Source: Robbsia sp. KACC 23696
Lineage (GTDB): Bacteria; Pseudomonadota; Gammaproteobacteria; Burkholderiales; Burkholderiaceae
Reading direction: 5' to 3'
Length of the DNA stretch: 64,000 nucleotides
NCBI RefSeq assembly: GCF_039852015.1
Contig: NZ_CP156628.1
Coordinates: forward strand, 372,001 to 436,000
Positions 34,364 through 42,704 of this stretch are shown here, one piece after another. The position numbers and the translations under genes are program-made. The notes below the pieces were generated by a model, which worked only from the letters and a program-made list of their open reading frames with translations, did not search any database and was not told where the DNA came from. Positions within the stretch are counted from its first letter, which is position 1. The number at the start of each line of letters is the position of its first letter.

Positions 34364-35872
34364 GTGCAGCGTGCCGTTATCGTTCGATCGGAATCGCGAG
34401 AAGGATGGGTCTCGGCCGTGGACGTGACAGATCAAAAAACACATTGGTTCAACCGCCTGTTTTCTGAAATGGAAACGCGTGGCGATCTGCCTTCCTTACA
34501 GAATGCGTCCGCTGAAATTGCCGATACATTGCATCGGGAGCAGGCAAACCTGTCGGAATTGACGGCGCTGGTCCTGTCGGACCTGTCGCTATCTCAAAAA
34601 ATAATCACGCAGGCGAATGCCGCGATGGGGCACGCATCGGGCGCGGAAGTGACCACGGTGTCGCGCGCGATCATGGCGCTCGGCGTGACGGCGGTCGAGC
34701 GGCTGAGCACAGGGATCCGCGTGCTCGATCAGTTCGAGACGCATGCCGGTACACATGCAGCGGCGAGGGATGCACTGAAAACCGCTTCCATTGCGGGCGC
34801 CTTTACCCGTGCGTTCACGCATCGCCATGCGGCGCTGGCGGGAGAGGAGGCCGTACTAGCGTCTCTGTTGTTGCAATGGGCGCCGGCGATCCTCGCGGTC
34901 TATTTCGAGAAAGACTGGCTGCAGGTGCTCGCCAGGCAGCGGCTTCATCCCGAAATAACATTGAGCGATGCGTGTCATGCCGTGTTCGGTGTTTCCTTGA
35001 CCGAAGTAAGTGCGGCGCTGGCCAAGCGATTCAGTTTGCCGCCCGAGCTGGCGGAAAGTATGGAAGCGGCATTGCCGCCGCCCGGGCTGCATATCGGGAG
35101 CCATTCGCGTTGGCTCTGCGTCAATGCGACGCTGGCGGCGGAGGTGGCGTCGATGATCGAGAAAAAGAGAGAGATCGTTGATATCGAACGATTCTTACTG
35201 CCCTATCTGGGCGCGTTAGGGCTCGACGTCGGCACGATGAAACAGGCGGTAGCGCAGGCCGTGGCGGTGGCGAAGTCATTTGCCGAGCAGGGGGTCGGCG
35301 AGCAACACGCTGTGCCCACGCAAGAACGCGCGGAATTCGCGCTGCCGCCGCATACGCTGGAGCGCTTGGCATCGGCGCTGAACGAGATCCGTGAATCGGC
35401 CCCGACACTCGGATCGGCGACGGTTCTCTCGTGGGTCGTGGAGGCGATAGGGCGTTGCTTGAATCTCCAAAGCGCATTCCTGATGATCCATCAGGCGAAG
35501 GACGATCAGTTCACCGCGAAAGTGGGTTATGGCGATGGCATGCGGGAGGTCTTGCCGACGTTGCAATTCAATGGCGGTTTCGAGCCGGATCTCTTCCATC
35601 GGGCCACGGACACGACCATGCCGATGTTCTTTCTCGATATTCAGGACGATGCCGTCGCACCCCGCATCCCGGAATGGCATCGAAGTGCGTTTCCGCATGC
35701 CCGTTCCTGGATTTTCGTGCCGGTGTATTTACGGGACCGCTGTATCGCGCTCTTCTGCGGCACGTGGGGAGCGGCGCCGCTGTCACGAACCTTGATGGGG
35801 GGCGAGATCGAGGGATTGAAGGCGCTCGCAGCTGAGATGTCACTGAGCGTTGCACGATCGCTACCGCATTGA
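34364..35872 (+). CDS. HDOD domain - GAF-like signalling protein
   Basis: A protein of up to 502 residues. The N-terminal half is an HDOD domain (about 40-250), visible in DLPSLQNASAEIADTLHREQ, LSDLSLSQKIITQANAAMG and VSRAIMALGVTAVERLS, with the catalytic HD pair absent as usual. The C-terminal half resembles a GAF domain (SAFLMIHQAKDDQFTAKVG, SWIFVPVYLRDRCIALFCG). HDOD proteins link to c-di-GMP, motility and stress signalling in proteobacteria without known enzyme activity. The start is uncertain: GTG 34364 or GTG 34418, neither with a clear ribosome site. Several c-di-GMP genes surround it. Confidence 0.82.
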   Translation: MQRAVIVRSESREGWVSAVDVTDQKTHWFNRLFSEMETRGDLPSLQNASAEIADTLHREQANLSELTALVLSDLSLSQKIITQANAAMGHASGAEVTTVSRAIMALGVTAVERLSTGIRVLDQFETHAGTHAAARDALKTASIAGAFTRAFTHRHAALAGEEAVLASLLLQWAPAILAVYFEKDWLQVLARQRLHPEITLSDACHAVFGVSLTEVSAALAKRFSLPPELAESMEAALPPPGLHIGSHSRWLCVNATLAAEVASMIEKKREIVDIERFLLPYLGALGLDVGTMKQAVAQAVAVAKSFAEQGVGEQHAVPTQERAEFALPPHTLERLASALNEIRESAPTLGSATVLSWVVEAIGRCLNLQSAFLMIHQAKDDQFTAKVGYGDGMREVLPTLQFNGGFEPDLFHRATDTTMPMFFLDIQDDAVAPRIPEWHRSAFPHARSWIFVPVYLRDRCIALFCGTWGAAPLSRTLMGGEIEGLKALAAEMSLSVARSLPH

Positions 35873-36071
35873 TCGCGCACGGGATTTTTGGAATAGCGGG
35901 ACCATGCCTAGGCACCCTCTGCCCACGCTGTTTTCTCGCATTTTCCGCTTGGCTTTGCGTCTTGCAGAATCACAGCCGGGCCGGAAAGATACACATTGTC
36001 ATCGGCATAAATTTTCAGCGTAGAATGCAGCTGCCTCCGGTTTGTACGCGCGCTCCAAGCGCCGCGCCAGC

Positions 36072-37292
36072 ATGCACGTCGATCTCCTTACTCTCTATTT
36101 TCTCGCAATAGGAACGCTTCTGGCCAGCGCCGGAATGACGTACTGGGAGCATCGCGCGCATCCGAAACGCAGCAAGGAACTCCGTGTCTTTTCGGCCGCG
36201 TATGTGACGCTGGCGCTGGGGTGCGGGGCGGTGCTCCTGCGGGGCCACTTTCCGGGTGCCAGCGGCTCTGCGGTAAGTAATCTTATTATTCTCGGTGGCT
36301 ATCTGCTGGTCCTGCACGGTGCGGCGATATGGAACGGGCGGCGATATGCGCTTTTTTCCTTCGGCATCCTCGCGCTGTCGGCCGTGACGTGGGCCGTCGC
36401 CGGGTCGGCCGGTCAGGCGGTGATGTGGCGCTTCGTTACCGCGTTCCCGATCGCGATGGTATCCGGATTGACGGCGCGGGAATTGTTCCGCAGCGATGCG
36501 GCGAAGGCGGTCCAATCGCGGCATGTCGCGGTCGCGGTAACAGGCGTCCATGCGCTGCTCTACTTGTTCAGGGCCTGTATTCTGCCTTGGCTCGTCGCGC
36601 CGATGGGTGATGGTTTTCTGTCGATTGCCAGCAAGATCACGATGTACGAGGGCGTACTGTACTCGGTGCTGCTGCCGATGGCAGTGCTCCGCCTGGTTCG
36701 CGAAGAATCGCATGGCGAGCTGTTGCGTGACTCGCAAACCGACTACCTGACGCGCCTCGGCAATCGTCGCTGGTTTTTCGAGGCAGGCGAGCGACTCGTG
36801 CTCACCCATCTTTCCAGCGAGGCCCGAAATCGTCCGATGTCGTTGATGGTGTTCGACCTCGATCACTTCAAGGCGATCAACGATCAGTTCGGCCACAAGA
36901 CCGGCGACGAAGTATTGCGCGCCTTCGCCGACACCGCGTTGGCAATGGTGCCGTCGGGCGCCATCCTCGCGCGTATCGGTGGAGAGGAATTTGCCGCGCT
37001 GTTCCCCGGCTACGATACGTTCAAGGGCAAGGAACTGGGGGAATCGATCGCCAGTCGCTTTGCCGAAACGATGTCGAGCCGACTGGCGGATCGCCGGATC
37101 GAAGCCACCGTCAGTATCGGTTTGGCGCAGTTCGGCGATGAGCTGTTGTCGCTGGCGGACTTGTTGGCCGCCGCCGATCGCGCACTCTATAGCGCGAAAT
37201 CGCTGGGCCGTAATCGGTTGGAGGTGGCGCAGTCGCTTCAGGCATTGCGTCTGCCCGAGGACGAACTGAGCAATACGAGCAGCTTTTCGTAA
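36072..37292 (+). CDS. Membrane diguanylate cyclase (GGDEF)
   Basis: A 406-aa protein with about six to seven membrane helices in the first 210 residues (for example LLTLYFLAIGTLLASAGM and LYSVLLPMAVLRLV) and a C-terminal GGDEF domain. The active site reads ARIGGEEFAALFPG, and DLDHFKAINDQFGHKTGDEVL is the metal/nucleotide helix. It should make c-di-GMP. The RxxD inhibitory site is not seen at the usual spacing. ATG 36072 is preferred to an upstream TTG. The membrane part has no recognisable ligand domain. Confidence 0.88.
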   Translation: MHVDLLTLYFLAIGTLLASAGMTYWEHRAHPKRSKELRVFSAAYVTLALGCGAVLLRGHFPGASGSAVSNLIILGGYLLVLHGAAIWNGRRYALFSFGILALSAVTWAVAGSAGQAVMWRFVTAFPIAMVSGLTARELFRSDAAKAVQSRHVAVAVTGVHALLYLFRACILPWLVAPMGDGFLSIASKITMYEGVLYSVLLPMAVLRLVREESHGELLRDSQTDYLTRLGNRRWFFEAGERLVLTHLSSEARNRPMSLMVFDLDHFKAINDQFGHKTGDEVLRAFADTALAMVPSGAILARIGGEEFAALFPGYDTFKGKELGESIASRFAETMSSRLADRRIEATVSIGLAQFGDELLSLADLLAAADRALYSAKSLGRNRLEVAQSLQALRLPEDELSNTSSFS

Positions 37293-37346
37293 GTCGTGGC
37301 CGGCACTGGGACGACAGGTCAAGACCGCGCGTTCGCGGCCACCAGG

Positions 37347-38078
37347 CTAAGGTTTTTTATCGTGTATCTCGAAACCGTTTTTCGCGGCTTCTTTGAGATA
37401 GCTCGGATCGCCGCCCAATAATTCGGTCAATTCGATTGCTTCGTTCAATACGGCCGGGGCGGCGCGGTCGACGAATTCACGACTGAACCGGAACAAGGGC
37501 AGCGATATGCCGATCGCGGCCAGCAACTGCTGGTTTTGTCCGAACACTGGCGCCGCGATGCTGGCCATCTTGGGCTCTCGTTCCCCCGCAGTGGCGATCA
37601 CTGCGGCCGCCGTCGGCACGCGATTGCCCACCGGCTCGAAGAATGTCAGCACGCGCCCATACGAGCCCGGTCCCAGGGGCACGCGCATTCCGACTTCGAG
37701 TTGGTCGCGTACCGATAGGCTCGACTCGACGCGCATATGGCATCGGCGCATGTCTCCTTCGCGCAGAAAGCAGGCGCTACTTTCGCCAGTGGTGGCGGTC
37801 AGACGTTGCAAGACCGGCAAGACCTGCTCGTCGAATTGCAGCGATGCGCGAAAGACATTTCCGAGCCGGCCCAGCGACGGTCCCGGGCGATAGGCGCCAT
37901 TCGCCAGGCGCGTCACGAAGCGTCGTTGTTCCAGCGTTTGCAGCAGCCGCGAGGTCGTACTTTTATTCAAATCGATACGCCGCGACAGCTCCGTCAACGT
38001 GAGTGGTCCGTCTCTTGTCGAGAAGGCATTCAAAATGTCCAACGCCCGATCAACCGAGCGAATCGAATCCCCTGCCAT
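37347..38078 (-). CDS. IclR-family transcriptional regulator
   Basis: A 243-aa IclR regulator. The winged HTH (about 8-70) reads SVDRALDILNAFSTRDGPLT then LTELSRRIDLNKSTTSRLL. The effector domain contains VPLGPGSYGRVLTFF and SIAAPVFGQNQQLLAAIGIS. ATG 38078 with AAAGGAAA about 7 nt upstream is clear; the longer frame is spurious. It is divergent from the transporter/aldolase operon, the likely target. Effectors of this family are often aromatic or hydroxy acids. Confidence 0.92.
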   Translation of the reverse strand: MAGDSIRSVDRALDILNAFSTRDGPLTLTELSRRIDLNKSTTSRLLQTLEQRRFVTRLANGAYRPGPSLGRLGNVFRASLQFDEQVLPVLQRLTATTGESSACFLREGDMRRCHMRVESSLSVRDQLEVGMRVPLGPGSYGRVLTFFEPVGNRVPTAAAVIATAGEREPKMASIAAPVFGQNQQLLAAIGISLPLFRFSREFVDRAAPAVLNEAIELTELLGGDPSYLKEAAKNGFEIHDKKP

Positions 38079-38288
38079 CCAGTTTCCTTTATCCCGTACA
38101 CGCCGATGTGACAGGTGCGGGCTATTTTGCCATGTTCGATCGGGGCGCAGCACGGCCGTCGCCGCAAAACGCCCTACACGGGGCCGCGGCCCGACGTGTT
38201 GCAGCATCGCCGGAACCGCCGCCGCCACGGGCCCGACACAGCAGATCCCGCTATGTAGTTTCATCTGGTGATACTATAAATCATTTAA

Positions 38289-38308
38289 TGGAAGCGTGTT
38301 ACATTCCA
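38289..38308. promoter_or_regulatory. Candidate IclR-type operator
   Basis: TGGAA (38289-38293) and TTCCA (38304-38308) form an inverted repeat with a 10-bp spacer. TATAAA (38275-38280), a possible -10 box, lies just upstream. It lies between the IclR gene and its divergent transporter operon, the usual place for an operator. The rest of the 355-bp gap (38079-38433) shows nothing else. Confidence 0.4.
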
Positions 38309-38433
38309 AGGCGACGTGTCGCTCGGCCATCCTGTCTCGAAATAAGCGGTGCGGGGTGGCGGCTGGAGCGTCGCCGGCGCTGGCAGGAAATCGAAGGGAG
38401 GTACATCCCGATTGAGAATTTGGAGATAGAGAA

Positions 38434-39789
38434 ATGCAGGAACCCGCCCGCATAGCATCCCGCGACGCCGAGACGGCGCTGGCCGACCATTCGTCGCCCC
38501 TTCAGCGCTTCGTACGCTTCAAGGTCGGCATTATGCCGATGCCGCTGTATCTGGTCGCCGTGGCGTGTCTGGTTTCGTTCGTCGTCCGGGGAAAGGTTCC
38601 CACCGATCTTTGCATCATGGCGGTCGTGCTCTCGGCCTGCTCTTATACGCTGGCCGAGATCGGCCAGCGCCTGCCGATCTTCCGGGCCTTGGGCGGCGCC
38701 GTCATTCTGAACACGTTTTTGCCGTCGGCCCTGGTGTTCTACGGCCTGATGCCGACGGACCTGACGAAATCGATCGGCCTGTTCTTCAAGCAAAGCAACT
38801 TTCTCTATCTCTTCGTCGCGGCGGTTGTCGTCGGTAGTATTTTCTCGATGGAACGTAAGACGCTGCTTGCGAACATCGTCAAGATTGTCATTCCCCTGGT
38901 CATCAGTTCCGTCGCGGCGACCGCCGTGGGCCTGGCCGTAGGCGTGTCCTTGGGTTTGAGCGTGAAATACACGCTGTTCTATATTCTGGCGCCGATCATG
39001 GCGGGCGGCGTGGGAGAAGGCGCGGTACCGCTGGCGATCGGCTATGCCGGCATCCTGCATGGGACGCAAGCCGAGGTGGTGGGCCAGATTCTGCCGATCG
39101 TCGCCTTGTCGAATGTCTGCGCGATCGTTATCGCCGGGCTACTGCACACGCTGGGTCAGCGACGCGCGCATTTGAGCGGCAATGGCTTGTTGCTGCGAGA
39201 TGATAAAAGCGATGCGCTGTCGGACAGCACTGCGGGCAACGACGATACCTCGCTGCTGGCCGATATCCGCAGTCCGGCCGTCGCCGGGCTAACGTTGCTG
39301 ACGCTATACGCGGTATCGGTGGCGGTCGAGCATCTGGTCGATCTGCCGGCCCCGTTGATCATGCTGATGTTGGCAGTGGTCATGAAGATGGCGCGGATGG
39401 TGCCGCCGGCGATGGAGCAGGGTACGCGGTGGGTCTATCGCTTCTTCGCACTGGCCGGCACCTATCCGTTGATGTTCTGCGTCGGCGTCGTGCTCACGCC
39501 GTGGAAACCGATGGTTGCCGCCTTTACGCCATCGATCTGCATCACGATCGTCTGCACGGTGTTCACCTTGGCGGCAACCGGTTTCTACGTTGCCAAATGG
39601 TGTCGGATGTATCCGATCGAAACCGCGATCATTACCGTGTGCCACGCCGGTTCCGGCGGCACCGGCGATGTCGCGATTCTCGGCGCGGGAAAGCGCCTGG
39701 GCTTGATGGCAACGGCGCAGGTCTCGACGAAGATTGGCGGCTTCGTGACGGTGACCCTTGCGCTGCTGACCGTTTCTCACTTTCATTGA
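38434..39789 (+). CDS. 2-hydroxycarboxylate transporter (2HCT/CitS family)
   Basis: A 451-aa inner-membrane transporter of the CitS/MaeN/CimH family for citrate, malate or similar acids, usually by Na+ or H+ symport. The two re-entrant loop signatures are intact: IMAGGVGEGAVPLAIGYA and HAGSGGTGDVAILGAGKR. Substrate residues RMYPIETAI near the C-terminus match the arginine region of the family. GGAGA precedes the ATG. The RraA/CHA-aldolase-like gene follows after 21 bp, so the pair probably imports and cleaves a hydroxy-polycarboxylate, under control of the divergent IclR regulator. Confidence 0.9.
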   Translation: MQEPARIASRDAETALADHSSPLQRFVRFKVGIMPMPLYLVAVACLVSFVVRGKVPTDLCIMAVVLSACSYTLAEIGQRLPIFRALGGAVILNTFLPSALVFYGLMPTDLTKSIGLFFKQSNFLYLFVAAVVVGSIFSMERKTLLANIVKIVIPLVISSVAATAVGLAVGVSLGLSVKYTLFYILAPIMAGGVGEGAVPLAIGYAGILHGTQAEVVGQILPIVALSNVCAIVIAGLLHTLGQRRAHLSGNGLLLRDDKSDALSDSTAGNDDTSLLADIRSPAVAGLTLLTLYAVSVAVEHLVDLPAPLIMLMLAVVMKMARMVPPAMEQGTRWVYRFFALAGTYPLMFCVGVVLTPWKPMVAAFTPSICITIVCTVFTLAATGFYVAKWCRMYPIETAIITVCHAGSGGTGDVAILGAGKRLGLMATAQVSTKIGGFVTVTLALLTVSHFH

Positions 39790-39810
39790 CTGTCAACGGA
39801 GTACTTCGAT

Positions 39811-40524
39811 ATGAGCGAGCGAATCCAACAAGCCGATCCGCGCGCGGGTTGGCCCGCCGGATTTTTCATTGCCGAACGGAGCCGCTGTGCGTCGCCCGAG
39901 CAGGTCGCCGCCTTTGCGCCGCTGCAAGTAGCGAATATCGGCGACTGCATGGGCCGCATTACCGGTGCCACGGGGCTGCTGGCTTATCACAACGACCTCG
40001 CGCTGACGATGTGCGGGCCGGCGCTGACCGTTCGTGTGCGGCCAGGCGACAATATGATGATTCACAAGGCGATCGAGATGGCGCAGCCGGGTGACATCAT
40101 TGTCATCGAGGGCGGCGGCGATCTGACCCAGGCGCTGATCGGCGGCTTGATGCGGACGTCGGCATTGCGCAAGAAGATCGGCGGATTCGTGGTCGATGGC
40201 GCGGTGCGCGATCTGGTCGAATGGGCCGAAGGCGGCTTGCCCGTCTACGCACGCGGCCATACGTTCCGTGGCCCGACCAAGGAAGGTCCGGGCGAAGTCA
40301 ACGTCGACATCGTCTGCGCGGGCATGGTCGTGCAGCCCGGCGATCTGGTTGTCGGCGACGCGGACGGCGTATTGGCGATCCCGTTCGATCGTATCGATGC
40401 GCTGCTGCCGCAAGTGCAAGCACATCTCAAAAAAGAAGACGGTATTCGTGCCGTGAACAAAGCAGGAAGTGCGGACCCTGAGCGATTCACCGCGCTGTTG
40501 CGGCAAAAGGGTTGCCCGGTGTAG
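39811..40524 (+). CDS. RraA-like / 4-carboxy-4-hydroxy-2-oxoadipate aldolase family protein
   Basis: A 237-aa protein of the RraA/HMG-CHA aldolase family. The class II aldolase site is recognisable: GDIIVIEGGGDLTQALIGG, then GFVVDGAVRDLVE with the catalytic Arg-Asp pair. It has an N-terminal extension of about 30 residues compared with RraA. HMG/CHA aldolases split 4-hydroxy-4-methyl- or 4-carboxy-2-oxoglutarate-type acids and decarboxylate oxaloacetate; with a 2HCT transporter 21 bp upstream, an enzymatic role is likelier than RNase E regulation. GGAG precedes the ATG. Confidence 0.87.
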   Translation: MSERIQQADPRAGWPAGFFIAERSRCASPEQVAAFAPLQVANIGDCMGRITGATGLLAYHNDLALTMCGPALTVRVRPGDNMMIHKAIEMAQPGDIIVIEGGGDLTQALIGGLMRTSALRKKIGGFVVDGAVRDLVEWAEGGLPVYARGHTFRGPTKEGPGEVNVDIVCAGMVVQPGDLVVGDADGVLAIPFDRIDALLPQVQAHLKKEDGIRAVNKAGSADPERFTALLRQKGCPV

Positions 40525-40599
40525 TTCGAAAAAAAAGCAGATTGGCGATACGCCTCGTAGGGGTGGGGAGACAGGCGCGCGAATGCGCCGCGTATCAAA

Positions 40600-40851
40600 G
40601 TGACGCAGGCGAATGTCGCTCACTCGCGTACGGAACCCGGCAATATCGCGTTCGACGTTTTCCAGGATGCGAAAGACCCGGACATGATGGTGCAGCTGGA
40701 GCGTTGGACGAACGCGCAAACGCACGACGCTAATCTGAAGCGACCGGTGATCGGCGAAATTCGCGGCGTGTTCTCTCAGACGCTGGCAAAGCCGCTGATG
40801 AGTCATCGCGCCTTGCTCAAGGATGTATCGGGTAGCAGTACTAACAGCTGA
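40600..40851 (+). pseudogene. Truncated antibiotic-biosynthesis-monooxygenase (ABM) domain gene
   Basis: The frame encodes EPGNIAFDVFQDAKDPDMM and LERWTNAQTHDAN, the second half of an ABM/quinol monooxygenase (YgiN-like) ferredoxin-fold domain. The first strand and helix (about 20 residues) are missing: a short IKVT-like stub joins directly to ANVAHSRTEPGN. No ATG or ribosome site precedes it (GTG 40600 is the only candidate start), and a stop lies 15 codons upstream. It looks like an internally deleted remnant, though a short working protein cannot be excluded. Confidence 0.5.
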
Positions 40852-40943
40852 AGACGTGGGCGAGGGCGGCGGACGTTCGGCCCGCGGGCCAGGTGCTCCG
40901 GGCCTTCGCCGCCTTCCTGCGGGAAGCGTTTTCGTAATCTCCT

Positions 40944-40949
40944 TATAAT
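40944..40949 (+). promoter_or_regulatory. Candidate -10 box (TATAAT) of the DsbA-like gene
   Basis: A perfect TATAAT hexamer lies 44 bp before the ATG at 40993. No good -35 is seen, so the promoter may need an activator or be weak. Confidence 0.4.
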
Positions 40950-40992
40950 GAACGGATCGTCCAGGACGCGTTGTTCACTCAGGAGAGTCTCG

Positions 40993-41562
40993 ATGAGTCA
41001 GATAGCAGGTCAAGGTTGGCGTGCCGACCCCTTGGTGTGGGGGCATGGTGCCACGGTATTCGAATTGTTTCTCGAACCCACCTGTCCGTATTCCGTCAAA
41101 GCTTTCAACAAGATTTGGCCGTTGCTAGACAAGGCTGGCGAAGATCGCCTGACGGTGAAAATTCGCCTGCAGTCGCAGCCCTGGCATATGTACTCCGGTG
41201 TCCTGGTCCGCTGCGTGCTGGCCGCATCGACGACACCGGACGGAAAGTCCGCCGCGAAGGCCGTACTCGCCGCGATCGCGGCGAACCGCGAAAGCTATGA
41301 GTTTCACAAGCATAGCGGCGGCGCCAATATGGACGTCACGCCGAATCAACTGATCGCCCGTCTCGAACAGGAAAGCGGCGTCGCATTGGCCGCCGCTTTC
41401 GCACTACCGGATCTGGATAAGGCCGTGAAGTGGCAGTGCAAATATGCGCGTCAGAACGGCATTCACGTATCGCCGACTTTTATCGTCGATGGCGTGGTCG
41501 ACCCGGCCTTCAGCAGCGGTGAAGAGATCGATGCGTGGGCCGCGCGACTGGGCGTGGCATAA
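40993..41562 (+). CDS. DsbA-like thioredoxin-fold protein with a single active-site cysteine
   Basis: A 189-aa thioredoxin-like protein. The active-site loop reads FLEPTCPYSVKAF, i.e. C-P-Y-S instead of C-x-x-C, so it is not a standard disulfide oxidase; it is closer to 2-hydroxychromene-2-carboxylate isomerase or glutathione-linked DsbA relatives. The cis-proline loop is HVSPTFIVDG. No signal peptide is seen, so it acts in the cytoplasm. ATG 40993 with GAGAG upstream is chosen. Its last 100 bp overlap the converging esterase gene. Confidence 0.82.
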   Translation: MSQIAGQGWRADPLVWGHGATVFELFLEPTCPYSVKAFNKIWPLLDKAGEDRLTVKIRLQSQPWHMYSGVLVRCVLAASTTPDGKSAAKAVLAAIAANRESYEFHKHSGGANMDVTPNQLIARLEQESGVALAAAFALPDLDKAVKWQCKYARQNGIHVSPTFIVDGVVDPAFSSGEEIDAWAARLGVA

Positions 41563-42704
41563 CGCACTGCCTCGCTAAGCGCGGCAGGCAGATAGGAAAC
41601 ATGATTGCCATCCGGATAGAGGTGCGGCCCGTCGAGCGTGTACAGGTCGGGCCACTGTTGCAGCATGGCAGCCATCGCTTTCACATTGTCCAACATCGCG
41701 GCGCGCCGTACGCGTTCGATGCGCGCGGGCGACGCGTCGGGCGCCAGGGTTTGCTCGGATCCCCCGGCTTGGAGCATGACGGGGCGCGTGCGGCACGCCG
41801 ACGGCGCCGGATGATCCGTCTCTCGTAGCAGTTCTCGATCGTTCCACCACAAGGAAGGGCTGGCGGCGATGTAACGGGAAAACAGGCAGCGATCGTGCCG
41901 TGCCGTATCCAACACGAAGAATCCCCCCAAGGAGTGCCCGAACAAGGTGGTACGTTCGGTATCGATCGCGGCCCTGCGTTCGATTTCAGGCAGAATCGAT
42001 TTTCCGATGATGTCGCGGAAGGCGCTCGCACCCCCAGTCGGCACGCGGGCATCCGGCCCGCCCGAGCGATCGCCCGCCGATGGCGCGATCCGAGCGGCGT
42101 CGTCGTGTGCCCGCAAGGCGCCGAATGTCGGGACTCCCCAGACCGTGTCCGACGCTTGGGTAGTGAAGTCGCGATACCGCGTCGCTGCGTCGAAGAGGCT
42201 GTCGTCGTCCGGCGCGATCGCCGCAATGACCAGGGGGCCGATCAGGCGTTCCTGCAGCCGTGCGGCTTGCAGCGCGATCGGAAAGGTGGCGTTTCCATCG
42301 AGCAGCACCAGCAGCGGCATGGCGTGCCCGTTTGCCGCGCGTGCATCCGGCGTGTAAAGCCACACACGGTAAGCATGGCCTGCCTTGCGGACCACGAACG
42401 ACGTGGTGTTTGGCAGCAGCGCCTGCATGGCCGCTTGTGCCGCGCGCGCTTCCACGGTGTACGATTGCGTCGAGACGCCGCGTGTATCGCGTGTATCGGG
42501 GACGGGGTCAGCGTGCGCGTATGCGGGCACGGCGGTCGTACAGGCCCAGGCGATGGCGAGCCTTACGACCGCCCGTGCGATATGTGCGACGCGCGCGACG
42601 GGTGCGATGCGCGCAGCACGCGCGCTTCGCGCGGCAAGGGCATCACCGCGCACGGTCGAAAGTCGCCGGCACGCAATGGATATCGGACGTTTGCGCATCA
42701 CCAT
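41463..42704 (-). CDS. Siderophore esterase-like alpha/beta hydrolase (Fes/IroE type)
   Basis: A 413-aa protein. A long N-terminal part with a signal-like hydrophobic stretch (VVRLAIAWACTTAVPAYAHA) suggests export to the periplasm. The esterase domain shows RVWLYTPDARA, PLLVLLDGNATF, the serine elbow TTLFGHSLGGFF and a C-terminal GNHVSYLPAAL histidine. Fes/IroE-type enzymes open ferric siderophores, which suits the TonB receptor directly upstream. ATG 42704 (GAGG 8 nt before) overlaps the receptor stop by 7 nt. The last 100 bp run antisense to the DsbA-like gene. Confidence 0.83.
   Translation of the reverse strand: MVMRKRPISIACRRLSTVRGDALAARSARAARIAPVARVAHIARAVVRLAIAWACTTAVPAYAHADPVPDTRDTRGVSTQSYTVEARAAQAAMQALLPNTTSFVVRKAGHAYRVWLYTPDARAANGHAMPLLVLLDGNATFPIALQAARLQERLIGPLVIAAIAPDDDSLFDAATRYRDFTTQASDTVWGVPTFGALRAHDDAARIAPSAGDRSGGPDARVPTGGASAFRDIIGKSILPEIERRAAIDTERTTLFGHSLGGFFVLDTARHDRCLFSRYIAASPSLWWNDRELLRETDHPAPSACRTRPVMLQAGGSEQTLAPDASPARIERVRRAAMLDNVKAMAAMLQQWPDLYTLDGPHLYPDGNHVSYLPAALSEAVRYATPSRAAHASISSPLLKAGSTTPSTIKVGDT

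Noticed and set aside
39429-40094. 221-codon plus-strand frame spanning the transporter end and the aldolase start
   Set aside because: Arg-rich shadow of two well-supported genes in another frame.
40860-40920. Large G+C-rich hairpin before the DsbA-like gene as a terminator
   Set aside because: Several alternative pairings are possible in such G+C-rich DNA and there is no U-tract.
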